Below are positions 1 to 6,683 of a stretch of 47,629 nt of DNA, piece by piece. Where the stretch lies: contig JAJYBU010000028.1 in NCBI GenBank assembly GCA_021778845.1, positions 1-47,629 of the forward strand, given 5' to 3'. The stretch comes from Acidobacteriota bacterium (lineage in GTDB: Bacteria > Acidobacteriota > Terriglobia > Terriglobales > Acidobacteriaceae). A program made the translations under genes and the position numbers. The notes below the pieces were generated by a model. The model did no database searches. It worked only from the letters and a program-made list of their open reading frames with translations, and was not told the origin of the DNA. Every line of letters starts with the position of its first letter. The first letter of the stretch is position 1.

Positions 1-496
1 CGAGGATGACGAGGACGATGCGCTCGGGACGCTCCATGAAGCCGACTTTGCAGGAGCCGATGAGGGCTTCGGCGCGGGAGCGGGTGTAGCTGACCATGAG
101 CGCGGCGGTCATGACGAAGGCTACGAGGAAGACGTAAAAGAAGCGGTTGCCGCGGGCGTAGAAGACGAGCAGGCCGAAGAAGAGAGCGACGTCGGAGTAG
201 CGGTCGAGGACGGAATCGAAGTAGGCGCCGAAGACGGAGACCTGGTTGGTCTGGCGGGCGACGCGGCCGTCGACCATGTCAAAGAGGCCGGCGCCGATGA
301 TGACCAGGCCGGCGTAGAAAAACATGCGGACGTAGTTGTCGGCGCGCGCGTAGCCGAAGAAAAAGGCTGCGATGACGTTGATGATGAGGCCGATGAACGT
401 GAGGGTGTTGGGGGAGATTTTGGATAGAGCGAGGCCGTTAACAATCTTCTGTAGCAGCCAGCCGCTGCCGTTGCCGAAGGCACCTGTCCAGGTCAT
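1..496 (-). CDS. CDP-alcohol phosphatidyltransferase family protein (partial, C-terminus off window)
   Basis: An integral membrane enzyme that moves a phosphatidyl group from CDP-diacylglycerol to an alcohol acceptor. Reading the minus strand from ATG at 496 gives about 165 residues that run off the left edge. The full family signature D-x2-D-G-x2-A-R-x8-G-x3-D-x3-D is intact, beginning DMVDGRVAR at about residue 66, so the metal and CDP binding site is complete. Hydrophobic segments flank it (about residues 32-45, 51-65 and 103-130). The missing part would hold the last membrane helices. The acceptor (glycerol phosphate, inositol phosphate or other) cannot be told from the fragment. Family assignment is secure, the exact product is not. 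Confidence 0.9.
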   Translation of the reverse strand, partial: MTWTGAFGNGSGWLLQKIVNGLALSKISPNTLTFIGLIINVIAAFFFGYARADNYVRMFFYAGLVIIGAGLFDMVDGRVARQTNQVSVFGAYFDSVLDRYSDVALFFGLLVFYARGNRFFYVFLVAFVMTAALMVSYTRSRAEALIGSCKVGFMERPERIVLVIL

Positions 497-617
497 CGCG
501 TCAGATTAGTTTATCGCGGATGGGGGATGAGGTGGGCTGCGGGCCAGGATTGCTGCGCTGTGGGGTGGTGGAAAGGCTGGGGTGGGAGTGGAAGGACGGC
601 GCTTGCTCGGGCGAGCG

Positions 618-655
618 GGTTCCTCGGCTGCGCTGCGGGATGGTGGACAGAAAGG
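618..655 (+). repeat. Head of a dispersed intergenic element leading into the hexamer tract
   Basis: This stretch begins GGTTCCTCGGCTGCGCTG, continues with GGGATGG and runs directly into the GCAAAR tract at 651. It resembles 41672-41710 (GTTCCTCCACTTCGCTGGGG, then AATGACG) and the short spacer at 773-792 (GATCCCTGCGGGATGACAA). The shared layout is a G/C-rich CTCG...CGCT hairpin-like head, then GGGATGA or GGAATGA, then an A-rich or GCAAA tail. It is probably one intergenic repeat family. No gene is seen in 497-650. Confidence 0.5.
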
Positions 656-858
656 CAAAGGCAAAGGCAAAGGCAAAGGCAAGGGCAAGAGCAAGGGCAA
701 AGGCAAAGGCAGAGGCAGAGGCAAGGGCAAGGGCAAGAGCAAAGGCAAAAGCAAAGGCAAAAGAAGAAGCAGATCCCTGCGGGATGACAACCAAAAAAGC
801 AAAAGCAAAAGCAAAAGCAAAAGCAAAAGCAAAAGCGACGGCAACGGCAAAGGCAGTA
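651..858. repeat. Degenerate hexanucleotide tandem repeat (GCAAAR)n in two blocks
   Basis: About 208 bp are built almost wholly of hexamers: GGCAAA, GGCAAG, AGCAAA and GGCAGA variants at 651-768, then nearly pure AGCAAA at 793-835. A short spacer with the hairpin ATCCC-TGC-GGGAT separates the blocks. Because the unit is six bases, several frames stay open and would encode Lys-Ala, Gly-Lys or Gln-Arg runs. None has a credible ribosome binding site or a non-repetitive conserved domain, so I read the tract as non-coding and slippage-prone rather than a gene. Confidence 0.85.
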
Positions 859-930
859 CTAAACCATCTAAATACGAAGTCGCTCCGGAACGGCGCGTGG
901 GATGCGCGCGTTCGGGAGAGATGAGCGGGT

Positions 931-944
931 GGGGGGGGGGGGGG
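931..944. repeat. Homopolymeric G14 tract beside greA
   Basis: Fourteen consecutive G residues lie 6 bp beyond the stop codon of greA (minus-strand gene ending at 951). On the greA transcript this is a C14 run just after the coding region. Such tracts change length by replication slippage, and the true length may vary between cells or be misread. Confidence 0.9.
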
Positions 945-950
945 TAGGGG

Positions 951-1430
951 TTATTCGGTGATTTTGATCGTGTCGTGGATGGTCGTTAGCTTGAGGACTT
1001 CGAGCTCGCGCTTGCCGTTGGGGGTGACGACGGTGGCGATGTCACCGATTTCCTTGCTGAGCAGGGAGCGGCCGATGGGCGAGGTGGTGGAGATCAGGCC
1101 CTTGGTCACGTCGGACTCTTCGCTGGTGACGAGCTTGTAGGTGAACTCCTCACTTTTGGTGCTGTCGAAGACGACGACGGTGGAGCCGAAGCCGACTTTG
1201 TCGCGGGGGATGTTGTCGAGGTTGACCATGGCGAGCTCGCCCATGCGCTTCTTGAGCTGGCCGAGACGGGCGTTGACGAAGACCTGGCGCTGCTTGGCCA
1301 TGTGGTATTCGGCGTTTTCGGAGAGATCGCCGAGGGCCACAGCCTTCTTGATCTCCGCGGGGAGTTCGGTGGTGAGCTCGTACTCGAGTGCCTTGATCTG
1401 TTCTTCGATGGCTTTTTTGATGTCTTCCAT
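951..1430 (-). CDS. greA: Transcription elongation factor GreA
   Basis: Rescues backtracked RNA polymerase by stimulating cleavage of the extruded 3' end of the transcript. The 159-residue product has the family length. The N-terminal coiled coil (about residues 1-75) carries the acidic loop region GDLSENAEYHMAKQRQ, where D and E residues at the coil tip hold the catalytic magnesium. The C-terminal FKBP-like domain (about 80-159) includes the conserved stretch TTSPIGRSLLSKEIGD. It reads toward the phosphatidyltransferase gene across a 450-bp repeat-rich gap, so the two are probably separate transcripts. The next gene upstream, ruvX, lies 88 bp away in the same direction. Confidence 0.96.
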   Translation of the reverse strand: MEDIKKAIEEQIKALEYELTTELPAEIKKAVALGDLSENAEYHMAKQRQVFVNARLGQLKKRMGELAMVNLDNIPRDKVGFGSTVVVFDSTKSEEFTYKLVTSEESDVTKGLISTTSPIGRSLLSKEIGDIATVVTPNGKRELEVLKLTTIHDTIKITE

Positions 1431-1518
1431 GCGGGTGTCTGCTTTGCTGGCCCAGCCTTAAGGTGGCAGGGCAGAGAGTGAAAACTTGATTATACGAAAA
1501 GGTAGACGGGGGAAGGGA

Positions 1519-1995
1519 CTAGGAGGCTTCAGGGTCGGGGAGGAGGGTGGGATTCCGCGCGGAAAGGAAGCTTTCGAGGAGGAGTGTGGCGGCGACCTGG
1601 TCGATGATGTTTTTGCGGTCGAGGCGGGTGGAATGGCCGGAGGAACGGGGGGCGTGGCCGGAGAGATTGAGGAGGGCGTGGGCGTCGTGGGTGGTGAGAC
1701 GCTCGTCGAGAAGATGGTGGGTGAGGGTGGGGTGAGCCTCCTGCAGAGCCTGGGCGAAGGCCTGGGCTTTGGCGGCCTGGGGGCTGGGGGTGCCGTCGGC
1801 GTGGAGCGGGTTGCCGACGAGGAGGACTTCGACGTGGTGCTGGCGGATGAAGCGGGCGATGGACTTGAGGTCGGCGCGGAGGGTGGTGCGGTGGAGGGTG
1901 AAGAGAGGCTGGGCGGTGAGTCCGAGGGGGTCGGTGATGGCGAGACCGATGCGGCGGTCGCCTACGTCGAGCGCGAGAGTGCGGGGATGAGGCAC
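1519..1995 (-). CDS. ruvX: RuvX/YqgF family putative pre-16S rRNA nuclease
   Basis: An RNase H-fold nuclease of the YqgF family, implicated in 16S rRNA 5'-end maturation and formerly predicted to be a Holliday junction resolvase. The 158-residue product begins at GTG with the diagnostic strand LALDVGDRRIGLAITDP (catalytic Asp at residue 10). It continues with LLVGNPLHADG (about 59-69) and the second acidic site LLDERLTT (Glu about 98) and ends with the DQVAATLLLESFL helix containing the third Asp. In many bacteria yqgF lies beside mltG, as it does here, but the two genes are divergent with starts about 90 bp apart. Confidence 0.93.
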   Translation of the reverse strand: MPHPRTLALDVGDRRIGLAITDPLGLTAQPLFTLHRTTLRADLKSIARFIRQHHVEVLLVGNPLHADGTPSPQAAKAQAFAQALQEAHPTLTHHLLDERLTTHDAHALLNLSGHAPRSSGHSTRLDRKNIIDQVAATLLLESFLSARNPTLLPDPEAS

Positions 1996-2088
1996 GAAGG
2001 TAGTGTACGGGGGAAAGACAGCGTGCAGAGGGAAGAGTGTGGAGGATAGAGTGGGCGGTGAATAGAATATCGGGGAGAGGTGGCGTTT

Positions 2089-3087
2089 GTGCGGGTACTG
2101 AAGGCTTTAGTGGTGGTGGGGATTGTGGCGGCGCTGGCGGTGGGGTTCCTTGTGTATTTGCCGTTTGGGCCTGCGGGGGAGACGTTCGTTGAGATTGCGC
2201 CGGGGACGGGGACGCTGGGGATTGCGCGGCAGTTGCAGCAGGCGGGGATCGTGCGCAGTGCGGTGGCGTTCGATGCGCTGGCGGTTTGGAAGACGGTGAC
2301 GCGGAGGGGCGCGGGAACTCTGAAGGCGGGGGAGTACCGGTTCGACCATGCGGCGACGGTAGAGGAGGTGTATGACCGGCTGCGGCGCGGGGATGTGTAT
2401 ACGGTGACGCTGGTGGTGCCGGAGGGGTACAACATCTTCGACATTGCGAATGCGGTGGCCGCGGCGGGACTGGGTTCGCGGGAGGATTTTCTGCGCGCGG
2501 AGCAGAAGGATACGGAGTTGATTGCGGAGTGGGTGCCGGAGGGGAGCGCTGCGTCGCTGGAGGGGTATCTGTTTCCGGACACGTACAAGTTCAGCCGCCG
2601 CGCGACGCCGCTGCTGATGCTGACGACGATGGTGAGGCGGTTTCGGCAGGAGACGACGCGGCTGGGAGTGGCGAAGGGGCAGGTGGCGCGGACGGTGACG
2701 CTGGCGTCGCTGGTGGAGAAGGAGGTCCATCTCGATGCGGAGCGGCCGGAGGTGGCGAGCGTGTTTGAGAACCGGCTGGCGGCGGGGATGCCGCTGCAGA
2801 CGGATCCGGCGGTGAGCTATGCGTCGTTGCTGCGGGGGACGTGGACGGGGGTGATCCATCAGAGCGAGTTGAAGTCGGACTCGGCGTACAACACGTACAC
2901 GCATACGGGGTTGCCGCCGGGACCGATATGCAATCCGGGGGTGGCGGCGCTGAGGGCGGTGCTGCATCCGGCGAAGACGGACTATCTGTACTTTGTGGCC
3001 GATGCGAATGGAGCGACGCGATTTGCAGCGACGCTGGCGGAACATGATGCGAATGTGGCGGCGTACAGAGCAGGGGCGAAGCAGTAG
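2089..3087 (+). CDS. mltG: Endolytic murein transglycosylase MltG
   Basis: Membrane-anchored lytic transglycosylase (YceG-like) that cuts nascent glycan strands and is thought to set their length. Residues 5-25 form the single N-terminal membrane segment, after which the protein is periplasmic. A LysM-like region follows, then the catalytic domain with the conserved LASLVEKEV (about residues 205-213, holding the catalytic Glu), VFENRLAAGMPLQTDPAVSYA and GLPPGPICNPG. I prefer the GTG at 2089 because the GGGGAGAGG ribosome site at 2072-2080 is then about 8 bases away. The in-frame GTG at 2080 overlaps that site. The 332-residue length is normal. Confidence 0.93.
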   Translation: MRVLKALVVVGIVAALAVGFLVYLPFGPAGETFVEIAPGTGTLGIARQLQQAGIVRSAVAFDALAVWKTVTRRGAGTLKAGEYRFDHAATVEEVYDRLRRGDVYTVTLVVPEGYNIFDIANAVAAAGLGSREDFLRAEQKDTELIAEWVPEGSAASLEGYLFPDTYKFSRRATPLLMLTTMVRRFRQETTRLGVAKGQVARTVTLASLVEKEVHLDAERPEVASVFENRLAAGMPLQTDPAVSYASLLRGTWTGVIHQSELKSDSAYNTYTHTGLPPGPICNPGVAALRAVLHPAKTDYLYFVADANGATRFAATLAEHDANVAAYRAGAKQ

Positions 3088-3290
3088 GGCGAAGACGGAC
3101 GCGGCTTGTGGTGGGAGTGGGAAGAGCACAAGGCCTTGTGGTGGGAAAAGGACGGAGCAGAGCAGGGGGCAGGCAACCTATTGATGGGCGAAGATTTAGC
3201 GAATCTCTGTGGATATAATTTCGGCAAAATACACCCAACTTATTGTAGTTATTGTGGTTATGACACTTAGATGCGGACGAAATTTAGAGG

Positions 3291-3319
3291 TTGACAGTAT
3301 GCGGGCGCCGAGATATAAC
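3291..3319 (+). promoter_or_regulatory. Strong sigma-70-type promoter at the head of the phage-like region
   Basis: A perfect -35 box TTGACA (3291-3296), a 17-bp spacer and a near-consensus -10 TATAAC (3314-3319) point rightward. Transcription should begin near 3326, which leaves about 270 nt of leader before the first credible gene at 3596. It is the best-matching promoter I found in the window. Confidence 0.75.
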
Positions 3320-3325
3320 CGCAGA

Positions 3326-3595
3326 ACTTCAACTAAGGCGATTACTCGCCGGAGCCCATGGAAACGAGGAGCTGCGGAGGGCGAAAGTCTTCGAGGGGAC
3401 AATGGGGCGGAGCGGGTTTCCCAGGACCGGGCTCTGCCACAACACGATAAACAGAATGCGCCGCCCGGTGGGATTTTTCGACGAAGAGCGTGAACCACCG
3501 GCGAAGCAGACCTTATAGCAACTGAGCGAGCCCATCCGACCGCTGAAAAAGACCGAGGCTCGCCGGGGGAAAACTGTGCCTGGAGATATAAGAAA
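3326..3595 (+). promoter_or_regulatory. Long structured 5' leader, possible RNA element
   Basis: No convincing gene lies in 3088-3595. Downstream of the promoter the sequence can form at least two stem-loops: CCGGTGG (3465-3471) with CCACCGG (3495-3501), and GCGAGCC (3526-3532) with GGCTCGC (3557-3563). A GGAG at 3582-3585 serves the gene at 3596. I could not match the leader to a riboswitch or known RNA class by eye. It might be a leader controlling the regulator pair, a separate small RNA, or incidental structure. Confidence 0.4.
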
Positions 3596-3802
3596 ATGAA
3601 GAACTTCCGCGTTGATTTGAAGGTGTGTGAGGCCTGTGGTGCGCTCTGGCTGCGCGCTACAGGTCATGGAGTGTACTGCCGTGGATGCGCTCGGTGGCTG
3701 TCGGAGTTCCCGGCACCGCGGGCGTCAAGCCGACGGGTACAGAGACGCTCAACGGTGAGCCCAACGGTGAGAACGATGGCGTGCGAGGGAGGTGCCCGAT
3801 GA
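3596..3802 (+). CDS. Small zinc-ribbon-like protein coupled to the downstream regulator
   Basis: A 68-residue basic protein. Its N-terminal half has two Cys pairs (CEAC at about residues 11-14 and CRGC at about 28-31) with 13 residues between, the spacing of a zinc ribbon or zinc finger. The C-terminal half is Arg/Ser-rich and probably unstructured. ATG 3596 is preceded by GGAG at a suitable distance. The stop codon overlaps the next start as ATGA (3799-3802), a strong sign of translational coupling and good evidence that this short frame is real. No specific family is recognised. It may bind nucleic acid or partner the sigma-like protein that follows. Confidence 0.65.
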   Translation: MKNFRVDLKVCEACGALWLRATGHGVYCRGCARWLSEFPAPRASSRRVQRRSTVSPTVRTMACEGGAR

Positions 3803-4437
3803 AGCAGCAACTACGCAACAGAGAGCATGCGACCGGGTTGAAGCTGGTTCCGAAACCGATGCGGCAGACCCGGCAGGAACGGGTCATTCGAGAGGGAAGC
3901 ACGGGGGGAGTGGTAGGGACACTGGCCAATGCGTTGATGCTTCCGCGGGTGTGGGCGGTGGCGGAGCGGGTGGATGCTGCGCCGTCGAAGTCGACGCCCG
4001 AGATGGATGGCAGGCCGAAGGTGGAACTGGCGTTCTATCGCAAGTACACGGAGGCGCTGCTGAGGCGGTATCTGCGGCTGTCGATCCAGGCCGGAAGGGT
4101 GCCGTCGCTGATGGGACGGGAGCTGTTTCGCGGGCATGTGACGAGCTATCGGATGCATAGCTTTGAGGATGCCGTGGTCTTCTGCTTCGATGTGGAGAAG
4201 CGGCTGGGCAGGCTGACGGTGATGAATCAACAGTTGATCAAGCGGATTGCGCTGCAGGAATATACGCAGGGCGAGGCCGCGGGCATGCTGGGACTGAGCC
4301 TGCGGAACAGTATTCGGCAGTATGGGTATGCGCTGGACCTGCTGACGGAGATGTTTCTGGAGGCGAAGATGCTGGAACCGCTGAAAAGCTGTCAAGGGGG
4401 GCAATGCGAGGAAATCAGCCGAAGTGCTTCATTCTAA
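3799..4437 (+). CDS. Sigma-70 region 4-like DNA-binding regulator
   Basis: I start this 212-residue protein at ATG 3799, which has an excellent GGGAGGTG ribosome site 5 bp upstream and overlaps the stop of the preceding gene. Longer in-frame starts exist but lack such a site. Residues about 155-187 (YTQGEAAGMLGLS, then RNSIRQYGYALDLL) form a helix-turn-helix of the sigma-70 region 4 / ArpU type, in which the QGEAAGMLGLS part resembles the first helix and turn. The middle (about 77-150) is helical and basic. No sigma region 2 is evident, so it is probably an activator or atypical sigma rather than a full sigma factor. Its place ahead of packaging genes fits a late-gene regulator, by inference only. 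Confidence 0.6.
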   Translation: MKQQLRNREHATGLKLVPKPMRQTRQERVIREGSTGGVVGTLANALMLPRVWAVAERVDAAPSKSTPEMDGRPKVELAFYRKYTEALLRRYLRLSIQAGRVPSLMGRELFRGHVTSYRMHSFEDAVVFCFDVEKRLGRLTVMNQQLIKRIALQEYTQGEAAGMLGLSLRNSIRQYGYALDLLTEMFLEAKMLEPLKSCQGGQCEEISRSASF

Positions 4438-4447
4438 AACAAATAAA

Positions 4448-4475
4448 ACTTTTGAAAAGTTGGCATAGTTACTAT
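4448..4475. promoter_or_regulatory. Pair of palindromes in an AT-rich island, candidate operator or late promoter
   Basis: Just after the sigma-like gene, 4435-4505 is strikingly AT-rich against a GC-rich background. It contains the perfect palindromes ACTTTTGAAAAGT (4448-4460) and ATAGTTACTAT (4465-4475), with centres 16 bp apart. A TATACT lies at 4473-4478. The arrangement suits a regulator binding two sites on about the same DNA face, possibly the product of 3799-4437. Confidence 0.45.
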
Positions 4476-4510
4476 ACTCAGCCTGCTATTCTAAATAAGT
4501 AGAGATAAAG

Positions 4511-4539
4511 CGGGAGGCCCTTCTGGGGTCTCCCGTTTT
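4511..4539 (+). terminator. Hairpin plus T-tract directly upstream of a gene's ribosome site (unit 1)
   Basis: CGGGAG (4511-4516) pairs with CTCCCG (4530-4535), with further GCCC/GGGG pairing inside, and TTTT follows at 4536-4539. It looks like an intrinsic terminator, yet a GGAGG ribosome site and ATG follow within 15 bp. It is therefore more likely an attenuator, an antitermination target or an mRNA-processing or stability hairpin. Confidence 0.6.
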
Positions 4540-4553
4540 GCGTTTGGAGGCAA

Positions 4554-4877
4554 ATGGCAGCGATGGCGGAGAGCAAAGAGCTGGATGAGGTGAAGGAAGC
4601 GGTGGGCGAGGGGAAGGGCAGGCGGTTGCGCCCGAGTGAGTGTCGGAGCCATATGCGACGGACGCTGGCGAGTGAGTTCCAGGGGATTGTGGACGGGTTT
4701 GTGGAGGCGGCCAAGAAGGGCAGTTGCCCGCATGTGAAGCTGGCCACCGAGCTGCTGAAGCCGATACGGAAGAATCCGTCGCGGAAGAATGGGTCGTTTA
4801 CGAAGATCCTTGAGGAGCTGGATCGGCGGAAGCGCGAGAAGGCGCGATTGCAGGCGGAAGAGGGCGGAGCGAAGTAG
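4554..4877 (+). CDS. Small basic phage-like protein, possible small terminase subunit
   Basis: A 107-residue charged protein rich in Lys, Arg and Glu, begun at ATG 4554 behind a clear GGAGG. The central helix-rich part (about 28-70) includes FVEAAKKGSCPHVKLATELL, which resembles the stretch in small terminase subunits and related phage DNA-recognition proteins where a repeated-residue helix precedes KLxxELL. The C-terminus (about 75-107) is predicted as a charged helix. A small terminase would recognise DNA for packaging with the large subunit at 15078, but that gene is 10 kb away, which is unusual. The family match is by eye and weak. Confidence 0.4.
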   Translation: MAAMAESKELDEVKEAVGEGKGRRLRPSECRSHMRRTLASEFQGIVDGFVEAAKKGSCPHVKLATELLKPIRKNPSRKNGSFTKILEELDRRKREKARLQAEEGGAK

Positions 4878-4987
4878 AGCGGACGAGACGTTACGCTCGC
4901 GGTGGCAGGTGGGAGTGGCTGGAGCGGTCTTCGTATGGATGAGATGGACGTAAAAGAACGACGGGTGAAACCCGCCAGGAGAGATGC

Positions 4988-5413
4988 ATGAGTGTTTTCA
5001 GCAATGTGATTAAGGATTTGAAGTCGTTTGCGGCGAAGGTGGAAGCGGCGTTCAAGAAGCTGTTCGGAACGGCTCCGTCGTGGATTGCCATCGCACAGGG
5101 TGTGCTGACCTACCTTGGGCCGGTGGTGGTGACGATTCTGACGGTGGGCGGTGGTTCGGCGCTGGGCGAGGAGGCAAACACCGTGATTGCCAATATCAAG
5201 TCAGACCTGGCGACGGCACTGGCGACGGTGACCACGGTCAATGCGGCTACAAGCCTGCCGGTGCTGCTGAAGAGCGTTCAGGCGCAGCTTCCGGCGCTGC
5301 TGGAGGCGGTGAAGGTGAGCAATCCGAATACGGTGAGCGAGATCGAGAACTACACGAACATCATCGACACAGAGATTACGGCGCTGCTGAATGCGATGCC
5401 GGCGGCGGCCTGA
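4988..5413 (+). CDS. Hypothetical protein with one or two hydrophobic segments, phage-associated
   Basis: A 141-residue protein without a recognised family. Residues about 32-60 (including GVLTYLGPVVVTILTVGGG) are strongly hydrophobic and could span the membrane. The N-terminal 30 residues are amphipathic and Lys-rich, and the C-terminal half is an Ala/Leu/Val-rich helical region. A small membrane protein with a charged end could act as a holin, but nothing shows this directly. It starts at ATG 4988 within GAGATGCATGAG and ends next to the following gene (stop at 5413, next start at 5415), so the two are probably one transcript. Confidence 0.55.
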   Translation: MSVFSNVIKDLKSFAAKVEAAFKKLFGTAPSWIAIAQGVLTYLGPVVVTILTVGGGSALGEEANTVIANIKSDLATALATVTTVNAATSLPVLLKSVQAQLPALLEAVKVSNPNTVSEIENYTNIIDTEITALLNAMPAAA

Positions 5414-5414
5414 G

Positions 5415-5648
5415 ATGAGCCAGGCCAGAACGTATTCGATTGCAGATCCAGCCGCCATTGCCGCAAAGGTGAAGGCGGCTGGTGGGCCGGCGCTGGATCC
5501 GACGCAGGCTGAGGGTCGGGCGTCGGCGGATGGGGTGACGATCGGCTGGAGCATGAGGCCGGGGCAGATCGTTGTCACCATCATCAACAAGCCGTGGGTG
5601 GTGCCGTACAGTGCGGTCTGGAGCCATGTGGATGCGGTGCTGGGCTAG
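5415..5648 (+). CDS. Small hypothetical protein, phage-associated
   Basis: A 77-residue soluble protein that I start at ATG 5415, one base after the preceding stop. A longer in-frame start at 5391 would overlap the upstream gene. The C-terminal half alternates charged and hydrophobic residues (VTIGWSMRPGQIVVTIINKP) as in a small beta-sheet domain. No family is recognised. It is the last small gene before the host-like genes at 5788-7990, and the plus-strand phage-like series resumes at 8117. Confidence 0.5.
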   Translation: MSQARTYSIADPAAIAAKVKAAGGPALDPTQAEGRASADGVTIGWSMRPGQIVVTIINKPWVVPYSAVWSHVDAVLG

Positions 5649-5787
5649 TTGCGGGCGCGGGTGCCGAGAATTTGAGCTGTTCTTTTGATAGCTGCTGCGG
5701 GACGGGTCAAATGGAAGCGAAAGATTGTGCATGATTCTGCATCGCGGAGGGGCCGTTGTGAGTCGATATACTTAGAACTTGCGATTG

Positions 5788-6678
5788 ATGAAGAATTTCA
5801 GGGCGTTATCGGTGCTGGTGATGGCGATGACAGGCGGGTTGACCGGCTGTATTTCGACGACGCGGCTCGTGGTGAAAACGCAGGCGCCGACGGTGTACCA
5901 GACGGCGACGGTTGAGCAGTTGGAGAAGGACATGTCGGAGCGGGATGCGGCTGTGAGGACGCTGAAAGCACAGGTGCAGATTACTGCGACGACGGGCGGA
6001 TCGAAGGAAGGCAAGCTCAAGGAGTACACGTCATTTACGGGGTACATCTTTGTGCAGAAGCCAGCGAATCTGCGAGTGATCATGCAACTGCCGTTGATTG
6101 GGTCCAGTGCGCTGGATATGGTGAGCAACGGGGAGACGTTCACGTTGAAGATGGCGTCTTCGCATGGGAATGTGTGGCGGCAAGGGTCGGACAAGGTGAC
6201 GATGCCCTCGAAGAATGGGCTGGAGAATCTACGGCCGGATGTGTTTCTGGACTCGCTGCTGGTACCGGGTGTGAAGGCGAATGAGTTTGTGACGCAGACG
6301 GAGTCGACGCGGGTGCTGCATGAGGATGCACATCATCGGACGGAGATGGTCGAACCGGATTATGACCTGTCCGTGCTGAAGGCAGGGATCGGGAATGCGC
6401 TGCACGTGGCGCGGGTGGTGCATATCAGCCGAGTGACGATGCTGCCGTTTCAGCAGGATATTTATAACGACGTTGGCCAGGTCGTGACGCAGGCGACGTA
6501 TGACGCGTACCAGGAGTATGACGGGCAGCAGTTCCCGACGGTGATTATGATTCGGAGGCCGCTGGATGAGTACTCGCTGAAGATCGTTGTGATGAAGTTG
6601 ACGCTGAATGAGCCGTTTGAGGCGGACCAGTTCGAGCTGACGATTCCGCCGGGGACTGTGGTGAAGCAGATGCCGTAG
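5788..6678 (+). CDS. Outer-membrane lipoprotein, LolA/LolB-like fold
   Basis: A 296-residue lipoprotein. From ATG 5788 the signal peptide has a hydrophobic core and a clear lipobox LTGC with the modified Cys at residue 21. An in-frame TTG at 5779 is less likely. The mature part has the layout of outer-membrane lipoprotein carrier or LolB-like proteins: a long helix (about 42-58), then strands including FTGYIFVQKPANLRVIMQLP and a C-terminal FELTIPPGTVVKQMP. It may carry or receive lipids or lipoproteins at the outer membrane. Nothing about it is phage-like and its base use resembles the flanks, so I regard it as a host gene lying inside the phage-like stretch. Confidence 0.7.
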   Translation: MKNFRALSVLVMAMTGGLTGCISTTRLVVKTQAPTVYQTATVEQLEKDMSERDAAVRTLKAQVQITATTGGSKEGKLKEYTSFTGYIFVQKPANLRVIMQLPLIGSSALDMVSNGETFTLKMASSHGNVWRQGSDKVTMPSKNGLENLRPDVFLDSLLVPGVKANEFVTQTESTRVLHEDAHHRTEMVEPDYDLSVLKAGIGNALHVARVVHISRVTMLPFQQDIYNDVGQVVTQATYDAYQEYDGQQFPTVIMIRRPLDEYSLKIVVMKLTLNEPFEADQFELTIPPGTVVKQMP

Positions 6679-6683
6679 GGATG

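Noticed and set aside
651..835. Possible CRISPR array
   Set aside because: Six-base units without spacers, no cas genes nearby.
520..947. Lys/Ala-, Gly/Lys- and Gln/Arg-rich open frames over the hexamer tract
   Set aside because: Open frames result from the six-base repeat, appear in several frames and have no credible start site or conserved domain.
2107..3129. Long antisense frame over mltG
   Set aside because: Arg/His-rich shadow of a GC-rich gene; mltG on the plus strand has all family motifs.
3209..3518. Plus-strand frames in the leader region
   Set aside because: No family, weak starts, and the sequence is better explained as a structured leader after the promoter.
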